9,321 nucleotides of DNA from Candidatus Krumholzibacteriota bacterium (lineage in GTDB: Bacteria > Krumholzibacteriota > Krumholzibacteriia > Krumholzibacteriales > Krumholzibacteriaceae), in contig DAOVNN010000091.1 in NCBI GenBank assembly GCA_030630165.1, forward strand, positions 1-9,321, given 5' to 3'. Position 1 is the stretch's first letter; every line of letters begins with the position of its first letter. The notes beneath the pieces are model-generated. The model did no database searches and was not told where the DNA came from. It saw nothing but the letters and a program-made list of their open reading frames with translations. This document shows, piece by piece, positions 4,570-9,321 of this stretch. A program made the translations under genes and the position numbers.

Positions 4570-7344
4570 ATGAGTGATAAAAAATACTACCAGATGACAG
4601 CCGAAGAGGTCTTCTCAGACCTTGGCACAAGCGTAAAGGGCCTGTCGGCAGAGGATGCGGAGAAAAGACTCGCCGAGTCGGGCCCCAATGAGCTCACCGC
4701 CGACATCAGCATGCCCAAGTGGCTCATCTTTCTCTCGCAGTTCAGGGATCTGCTCGTGATCGTACTCATAGTGGCCGCGACGATCTCGTTCGTGATCGGC
4801 TCATACAGGGACGGCGTCGTCATGGTCGTCATCGTGATGATCAACGCGATAATAGGCTTCGTGCAGGAATACAAGGTCAGCAGGATCCTCGACAGCCTGA
4901 AGACCCTCATACAGTCACCTGCCAAGGTGGTGCGCGGCGGTGAGATGGCGGAGATACCACAGGGCAGGCTGGTCCCCGGCGACATCGTGCAGCTCGAAGC
5001 GGGCGACAAGGTCCCCGCCGATCTGAGGGTCATAGAATCGTTCGATATACGCACCGACGACTTCTCTCTTACGGGCGAGTCAATGCCGCAGGGAAAAACA
5101 AGTAATGTGATCAAAGAGGCGAGCGTCATCGGTGACCGCGAGAACATGGCCTTCACCGGAACTACAGTGACGTCGGGCAGCGCGACAGGCGTTGTCGTCC
5201 GGACCGGCATGGACACCGAGATGGGAAAGATCGCCGGGATGACCCAGGAAACGGAACAGACCCCCTCTCCGCTCGAGCGCGAGCTCGGTTCGCTGGCGAA
5301 ATGGCTGACAATAGCCGTAGTCATCATAGGCGGTGTACTCTTCGGGATCGCACTCTGGCAGGGATTCACGCTGATGACGAGCATGGTCCTCGCCCTCGGC
5401 ATCGCCGTGGCACTCGTCCCGCAGGCCCTGCCGGCACAGGTCACCGTAGCGATGTCTACGACCAGCAAACGGCTCGCCGAGATGAACGCCGTCGTCAAGA
5501 GCCTGCCATCGGTCGAGACGCTCGGCTCGACGAGTGTGATCAGTACCGACAAGACCGGCACGCTGACGAAAAACGAAATGACCGTCACGGCGCTCTGGTT
5601 CAACGGGAAGCGTTACGGAATGACGGGCACAGGGTACGAGCCCGAGGGACAGCTTCTCGATGATGCTGGCAATGTCATCGACCAGCCCGGCATCGACGAG
5701 ATCGAGATCATGATGGACGCGGCGACAATGGCCTCGAACGCCGAGATACACAAACAGGACGAGGACCACCACGGCTGGTACCCCGTAGGCGACCCGACCG
5801 AAGCGGCGCTGGTCACGATGTCGACCAAGCTTGGAACCCGCTCCCCCATAGAAGACGAGGAAAACCCCGAACTCAAGGAATTCCCCTTCGATTCGGAGCG
5901 AAAGCTGATGAGCTCTGTGCGGCAATTCGGTGACCGCGAACAGCGCGCGATGAAGGGGGCAACCGACAGCGTACTCGCTGTCAGCAGGCACATATACCGC
6001 GACGGGAAGCCCGAACCGATCACTGATGCCGACCGCGAGAAGATCAGCACGATCGCCGACGAGTTCTCCGGGCAGGCCCTGCGCGTCCTGGCAATCGCAT
6101 ACAGGCCGCTCGAGGCAGACGGCAGGGATTACGTAATGGAAGAGGTCGAGAAGGATGTGACCTTTCTCGGGCTCATCGGGATGATGGATCCTCCACGCGA
6201 GGGTGTCCGCGAGGCTATGGAGCAGTGCCACGACGCGGGTATCAGGACATTCATCATGACGGGCGATCACGCGATAACGGCCCAGGCTATAGGAAATGAG
6301 ATCAGCCTCGACGCCGACGGCCATCCGTCCCAGGTCTTCACCGGCACCGAGCTTAAGGGAATGGATGACACGAAGCTGACGGCTGTGATGGAGAAGGAGC
6401 AGTCGCTGATCTTTTCGAGGGTGGATCCCGAGGACAAGCTGCGTATAGTCGACCTGCTCATGGAAAGCGGAGAGGTGGTGGCCGTAACCGGGGATGGTGT
6501 CAACGACGCCCCCGCGCTGCGCAAGGCCGACATCGGCGTGGCGATGGGCAGGATAGGCTCCGACGTCTCGAAGGAGGCGTCGGAGATCGTCCTTCTCGAC
6601 GATTCCTTCCCGACACTCGTACACGCGGTCCGCGAGGGACGTACGATCTACCGCAACCTCAAGAAGACGGTGCTTGCATCGATGACCACGAACGCCGCGG
6701 AGCTCGTCGTCGTTCTCTTCGGCCTGGCGGGTGTGGCAATGAGCAATTGGGCGATACCGATCCTCGCGATACAGATCCTCGCCATCGATCTGCTCGCCGA
6801 GATCATGCCGCTGACCTACCTCACCTATGATCCACCTCCTGATGACGTGATGCAGACTCCTCCACGCAACCCGAAAGACCATATACTCAATCGCGGAAGC
6901 TCCCTGGAGGTAATATTCCTCGGACTACTGATAGGAGTCCTCTCGTTTGCAAACTACGCCCTGTTCATGGTGCGCCACGGCGTCTCCTTCAACATCCTCG
7001 AGGGATCTGGAACGATCGATCCATCCCACGCGATCATGTACGCGCAGGCGACCACCGTCACATACCTCACTATCGGGTTCTGCCAGTTCGTCAACATCCT
7101 CTCACGCAGGTACGAGAAGGCCTCGATTTTTAATAAAAACTTTTTTTCGAACAGGATCCTGCTCCTCTCGGTCCTGGGATCAATCGTCCTTATACTGCTG
7201 GCGATATACCTGCCGTGGGTGAGAGCGTTCCTCAGGTTCCATCCTCCTGTCATGAGCGACTGGGGCTGTGTCCTTGGAGCGGCCGGAGTCTACCTCGTCG
7301 CCTTCGAGATCCTCAAGATCTTCAAGAGGGCAAGGGCGAAATAG
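4570..7344 (+). CDS. P-type (P2-like) cation-transporting ATPase
   Basis: A 924-residue inner-membrane ATP-driven cation pump, full length for the P2 group (Ca2+, Na+/K+ and related pumps). In order: N-terminal cation-ATPase domain (about 5-45); M1-M2 (about 50-97); actuator domain with TGES (168-171); M3-M4 (about 245-298); phosphorylation motif DKTGTLTK with Asp327 as the phosphorylated residue; nucleotide domain with KGA (462-464); hinge motifs MTGD (563-566) and TGDGVNDAP (640-648); and six C-terminal membrane segments. In M5, TTNAAEL keeps Asn708 and Glu711, the usual ion ligands. In M6, AIDLLAE gives Asp740 and Glu744, closer to Na+,K+-ATPase (IDxxTD) than to the Ca2+ pump (VNLVTD). M4 is unusual: PQALP (284-288), with Gln285 replacing the ligand Glu of PEGLP. 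The transported ion therefore cannot be named. No terminator is obvious before the next gene. Family very sure, substrate unknown. Confidence 0.95.
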   Translation: MSDKKYYQMTAEEVFSDLGTSVKGLSAEDAEKRLAESGPNELTADISMPKWLIFLSQFRDLLVIVLIVAATISFVIGSYRDGVVMVVIVMINAIIGFVQEYKVSRILDSLKTLIQSPAKVVRGGEMAEIPQGRLVPGDIVQLEAGDKVPADLRVIESFDIRTDDFSLTGESMPQGKTSNVIKEASVIGDRENMAFTGTTVTSGSATGVVVRTGMDTEMGKIAGMTQETEQTPSPLERELGSLAKWLTIAVVIIGGVLFGIALWQGFTLMTSMVLALGIAVALVPQALPAQVTVAMSTTSKRLAEMNAVVKSLPSVETLGSTSVISTDKTGTLTKNEMTVTALWFNGKRYGMTGTGYEPEGQLLDDAGNVIDQPGIDEIEIMMDAATMASNAEIHKQDEDHHGWYPVGDPTEAALVTMSTKLGTRSPIEDEENPELKEFPFDSERKLMSSVRQFGDREQRAMKGATDSVLAVSRHIYRDGKPEPITDADREKISTIADEFSGQALRVLAIAYRPLEADGRDYVMEEVEKDVTFLGLIGMMDPPREGVREAMEQCHDAGIRTFIMTGDHAITAQAIGNEISLDADGHPSQVFTGTELKGMDDTKLTAVMEKEQSLIFSRVDPEDKLRIVDLLMESGEVVAVTGDGVNDAPALRKADIGVAMGRIGSDVSKEASEIVLLDDSFPTLVHAVREGRTIYRNLKKTVLASMTTNAAELVVVLFGLAGVAMSNWAIPILAIQILAIDLLAEIMPLTYLTYDPPPDDVMQTPPRNPKDHILNRGSSLEVIFLGLLIGVLSFANYALFMVRHGVSFNILEGSGTIDPSHAIMYAQATTVTYLTIGFCQFVNILSRRYEKASIFNKNFFSNRILLLSVLGSIVLILLAIYLPWVRAFLRFHPPVMSDWGCVLGAAGVYLVAFEILKIFKRARAK

Positions 7345-7384
7345 GGACCGGCACGCCATCGACAGAGACCAGGGTTGCGCCGTG

Positions 7385-7393
7385 TGATATAAT
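7385..7393 (+). promoter_or_regulatory. Extended -10 promoter before the phosphodiesterase/T9SS remnant
   Basis: TGA followed by a perfect TATAAT (7388-7393) forms a TGn extended -10. No -35 lies at normal spacing; TCGACA at 7359-7364 is 23 bases away, too far. The predicted start near 7400 is almost at the first ATG (7402), so the transcript would be leaderless or use the ATG at 7423. Confidence 0.45.
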
Positions 7394-7401
7394 CAGGCGT
7401 G

Positions 7402-7761
7402 ATGCGTATCTTCCGGAATATCATGCCGGGCAGTCCTGTCGGCCGAATGCTGCTCACAGTCATCACTGCATCGGCGCTTGCCAGCGTTCTGTCACCAGGC
7501 ATTTCTTCGCAGACCATCGACCATGTAATACATATCAGTGTCGACGGGCTTAGACCCGACGCGGTCACAGCGCTCGGCCCCGTCAGACTTCAGATCTACA
7601 ACGTCCTCGGACGGCAGCTGCACAGCCTGCGGATGGGAATGATGGAGAAGGGATATTTCGGCGTACCGCTGCAGCTGACGATGCTCCGGCCAGGCGTATA
7701 TTTCTACTCGCTGACCAGGTCAAGAGAGGCCTTGACCGGCAAGTTCATCCTTGTCCGATAG
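7402..7761 (+). CDS. Internally deleted secreted phosphodiesterase/alkaline phosphatase-family protein with T9SS sorting tail
   Basis: An intact 119-residue frame made of two parts that normally lie hundreds of residues apart. Residues 1-37 are a signal peptide (Arg15, then a hydrophobic MLLTVITASALASVL core). Next comes HVIHISVDGLRPDAVTALGP, the start of the type I phosphodiesterase/nucleotide pyrophosphatase (alkaline phosphatase superfamily) domain, including the first metal-binding Asp in SVDG. The sequence then jumps, near base 7580, to RLQIYNVLGRQ and later GVYFYSL and TGKFILVR, a typical Por/T9SS type A sorting tail. The catalytic nucleophile and the remaining metal ligands are missing, so it cannot be an active enzyme. 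I infer an in-frame internal deletion of a longer secreted enzyme. The product, if made, would be little more than an export signal plus a T9SS tail. A GTG at 7399 and an ATG at 7423 are alternative starts. An assembly collapse is a possible alternative. Confidence 0.72.
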   Translation: MRIFRNIMPGSPVGRMLLTVITASALASVLSPGISSQTIDHVIHISVDGLRPDAVTALGPVRLQIYNVLGRQLHSLRMGMMEKGYFGVPLQLTMLRPGVYFYSLTRSREALTGKFILVR

Positions 7762-7767
7762 AGAAAA

Positions 7768-7793
7768 CCCGCCGCCGGATATCCGGCGGCGGG
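7768..7793. terminator. Bidirectional terminator hairpin between convergent genes
   Basis: A perfect 26-base palindrome made of a 13-base arm starting CCCGCCGCC and its exact complement. It starts 6 bases after the stop of the plus-strand remnant gene. On the minus strand the hairpin is followed by TTTTCTCT, a good intrinsic-terminator tail for the pilin-like operon ending at 7836. On the plus strand it is followed only by TGTTGATTT, a weaker tail. Confidence 0.8.
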
Positions 7794-7835
7794 CTGTTGA
7801 TTTCAGATCTCGATTCTCAATACGGCCTGTCCAGC

Positions 7836-9098
7836 CTACATCTCCCTCCACGACAGTACGATGCACGGCATTATACCGCTCAGAACGTTCGTGATAGCGT
7901 CCTTGCTGTACAGCACGCCGGCGTTACCAGCGGAGAAGTTGAAGTTGGAGGTGCCCCGTACGATCATCGATCCGAGGACCCACGGCGTACCGGTGAAGCT
8001 AACGTCCCCTTCGACATAGATCAGCCCGGTATAGATGAAGCTTCCCGATGCCTTCAGATCTCCCGTTACGTACAGGAGCCCCTCGCCGACCAGACTGCTG
8101 TTTATGCTCGCATCACCCTGTATGTATGTGATGCCATCAAGCGGAGCGACGATCGAAGTATTGTCCGCCCTGGCAAGAATACTGGCCGTCTCCGCGTTGG
8201 TGAGCCCGAGCACCTCGGCAAGCGTATAGAACGGGTTGCCCGCGTCGTCATCGATAGGCTGCGGATCGCCGAGAATGTCTGCCGATCCCTGCGTCTTTAC
8301 GACATCGCCGGTACTTGTTACTCCCGGCAGATTCGCCGAAGAGAGATGCCAGGCCACGCATCCGTTCGGCCTTGTGCCTGGAGGCGTGTTCAGGTCGTGG
8401 TTGTGTCCGCAGAAGGCGCAGTTACCGGTGAGTTTCACCGCCTTGTCGACGTAGAGGGCGCCGAGCGTACGGGCTACCATCATCCTCTTGGTAACCTCGG
8501 CCTGGATGACCCTCTCGCCGTCGGCTGAATGTCCAGCCACGGTGATGACCTCGACCGGGAATCCTGAGGAAAAGTTCTCAGGCGGGATCATGAGCGGGTC
8601 GTAGCGTACGACCTCGTTCACGTCCTTCGATCCGTCGCCGTCGCGATCATCCCATTTGTGCTCTATCGTGAGTACATCGTTCGTTCCGGTCCTCTGACTG
8701 TACTCGAGGTACGAGTTGTTCGGGTCCTGGAGCGTTCCGGTCGAGACGATACTCCCGCCGGCAGCGGGAGCCGTGCCTGGCGAAGTGAGGTATATGTACG
8801 TCTTCCAGTGAGGATCGTACGGTTCGCTGTCGCTGATCGCCACGTTTCCCGTCCATCCTGCCACGGCGACATTGGTCGGGTTGGGCAGGGATATCCTGTG
8901 AATTGCCTCGTTGAGCCCCGCCTCTGCGATGAACAGCGACTGGGTGGTCGTTCTCTGGTTGCCCGAGATCTTCAGGTCCATAGAGGAGACCATGGCCAGC
9001 GTCGCGCCGATCACCGAGATGGCGAACAGGACGAGCAGAGTCACCACAAGGACATTCCCGCTTTCCGCCTTCAGGTTTCCGTTAATCTTGCCGTTCAT
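7836..9098 (-). CDS. PilX-like type IV pilus-associated protein with EF-hand-type loop
   Basis: A 420-residue protein. Residues 11-65 match the PilX N-terminal pattern: SGNVLVVTLLVLFAISVIG, a single hydrophobic helix, then SGNQRTTTQSLFIAEAGLNEAI. This suggests a minor-pilin-like, membrane-anchored protein exposed outside the inner membrane. Residues 151-162 (DRDGDGSKDVNE) fit the EF-hand loop DxDxDGxxDxxE exactly, so calcium binding is likely. Residues 227-234 (CAFCGHNH) form an unusual Cys/His cluster. The C-terminal part (about 321-385) has short beta repeats (YIQGDASI, LYVTGDLK, IYVEGDVS), typical of the C-terminal region in many PilX-domain proteins, and ends with VLSWREM. The start ATG has AAAGGA about 10 bases upstream. 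The preceding gene, an FG-GAP protein, ends 39 bases upstream, so they are probably co-transcribed. Function in pilus assembly or adhesion is inferred from the family. Confidence 0.8.
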   Translation of the reverse strand: MNGKINGNLKAESGNVLVVTLLVLFAISVIGATLAMVSSMDLKISGNQRTTTQSLFIAEAGLNEAIHRISLPNPTNVAVAGWTGNVAISDSEPYDPHWKTYIYLTSPGTAPAAGGSIVSTGTLQDPNNSYLEYSQRTGTNDVLTIEHKWDDRDGDGSKDVNEVVRYDPLMIPPENFSSGFPVEVITVAGHSADGERVIQAEVTKRMMVARTLGALYVDKAVKLTGNCAFCGHNHDLNTPPGTRPNGCVAWHLSSANLPGVTSTGDVVKTQGSADILGDPQPIDDDAGNPFYTLAEVLGLTNAETASILARADNTSIVAPLDGITYIQGDASINSSLVGEGLLYVTGDLKASGSFIYTGLIYVEGDVSFTGTPWVLGSMIVRGTSNFNFSAGNAGVLYSKDAITNVLSGIMPCIVLSWREM

Positions 9099-9137
9099 TT
9101 TGATTCAGTCCTTTCCTGTTCCCACCGGGAGGGTTTG

Positions 9138-9321
9138 TTATTCCCTGCCGAAATAGGCCACAAGCCTTCCCTGGGTAGCCGTCGACCTGGTACCCACGAC
9201 GATGTCCGGCCTGTTGTCTTTGTTGAAGTCAGCCACGTCGATGGAGACGATTTCTCCAGACTCGGACTGATTGATACGTGACCCATGCGTCGGCAGAGTG
9301 CCGTAGGCGGGCAGCACGTAG
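9138..9321 (-). CDS. FG-GAP/VCBS-repeat protein, C-terminal end (runs off right edge)
   Basis: The last 60 residues and the stop codon are visible. The frame is open to the window edge and reads EIVSIDVADFNKDNRPDIVV, followed by a short end (GTRSTATQGRLVAYFGRE). The D-x-N-x-D-x-x-x-D calcium loop flanked by hydrophobic strands (VADFNKDNRPDIVVG) is the signature of FG-GAP/VCBS beta-propeller repeats found in secreted and surface proteins. It lies directly upstream of the PilX-like gene with a 39-base gap, so the two probably form one operon; a PilY1-like or other pilus-tip adhesin is possible but cannot be judged from this fragment. There is no T9SS tail after the repeat. Confidence 0.8.
   Translation of the reverse strand, partial: YVLPAYGTLPTHGSRINQSESGEIVSIDVADFNKDNRPDIVVGTRSTATQGRLVAYFGRE

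Noticed and set aside
4587..5603. A 338-residue minus-strand open frame opposite the ATPase N-terminal half
   Set aside because: Ser/Thr/Pro/Val-rich antisense translation with no recognisable motif; the sense strand is clearly the coding one.
5080..6882. A 600-residue open frame on the minus strand inside the P-type ATPase gene
   Set aside because: It lies entirely antisense to a strongly conserved gene. Its product is rich in His, Arg, Asp and Leu as expected from reading GC-rich codons backwards, and it shows no domain, signal or SD.
9095..9286. A 63-residue minus-strand frame at the right edge
   Set aside because: It is in another frame over the FG-GAP coding end, whose DxNxDxxxD motif and open frame to the edge are convincing.

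Overview
This 9.3 kb chromosomal window is about 55-60% GC by eye and comes from a diderm (Gram-negative-type) bacterium. An outer-membrane Omp85-type barrel, a probable lipoprotein, a PilX-like pilin and a type IX secretion (T9SS/Por) C-terminal sorting tail all point that way. The T9SS tail, the leucine-rich-repeat style, the HNH-type N-terminus and the free use of AGG/AGA and ATA codons suggest a GC-rich lineage of the Fibrobacteres-Chlorobi-Bacteroidetes superphylum, for example Krumholzibacteriota, Eisenbacteria or Zixibacteria. That placement is inference. I see no tRNA, rRNA, CRISPR array, insertion sequence or phage gene.

Layout, left to right. (1) The minus-strand 5' end of an HNH-endonuclease-type gene (1-191) has a strong SD and an extended -10 promoter. 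(2) A noncoding stretch of about 400 bp carries three copies of an 8-bp CTGAGGCC element. (3) A compact minus-strand envelope operon is read from about 4369 down to 604: a lipoprotein with eight 21-residue leucine-rich repeats, a multi-membrane-span GT39/PMT-type glycosyltransferase starting at TTG, and a POTRA-less Omp85/BamA-type barrel. The last two overlap by 4 bp (ATGA). (4) A short divergent intergenic region leads to a large plus-strand P-type cation ATPase (4570-7344). (5) A short plus-strand ORF (7402-7761) appears to be an internally deleted secreted phosphodiesterase: its signal peptide and first metal-site motif are fused directly to its T9SS tail. (6) A perfect 26-bp palindromic terminator separates it from a convergent minus-strand operon. 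That operon holds a PilX-like pilin with an EF-hand-type loop and, upstream, the C-terminal end of an FG-GAP/VCBS-repeat protein that runs off the right edge.

The genes are mostly about the cell surface: lipoprotein, lipid-linked sugar transfer, outer-membrane barrel, pilus-associated proteins and an exported T9SS cargo remnant, plus an inner-membrane ion pump. I found no clear new defence or mobile system. The most unusual items are the collapsed phosphodiesterase/T9SS gene, the P-type ATPase with glutamine in place of the usual M4 glutamate, and the calcium-loop and Cys/His motifs in the pilin-like protein.
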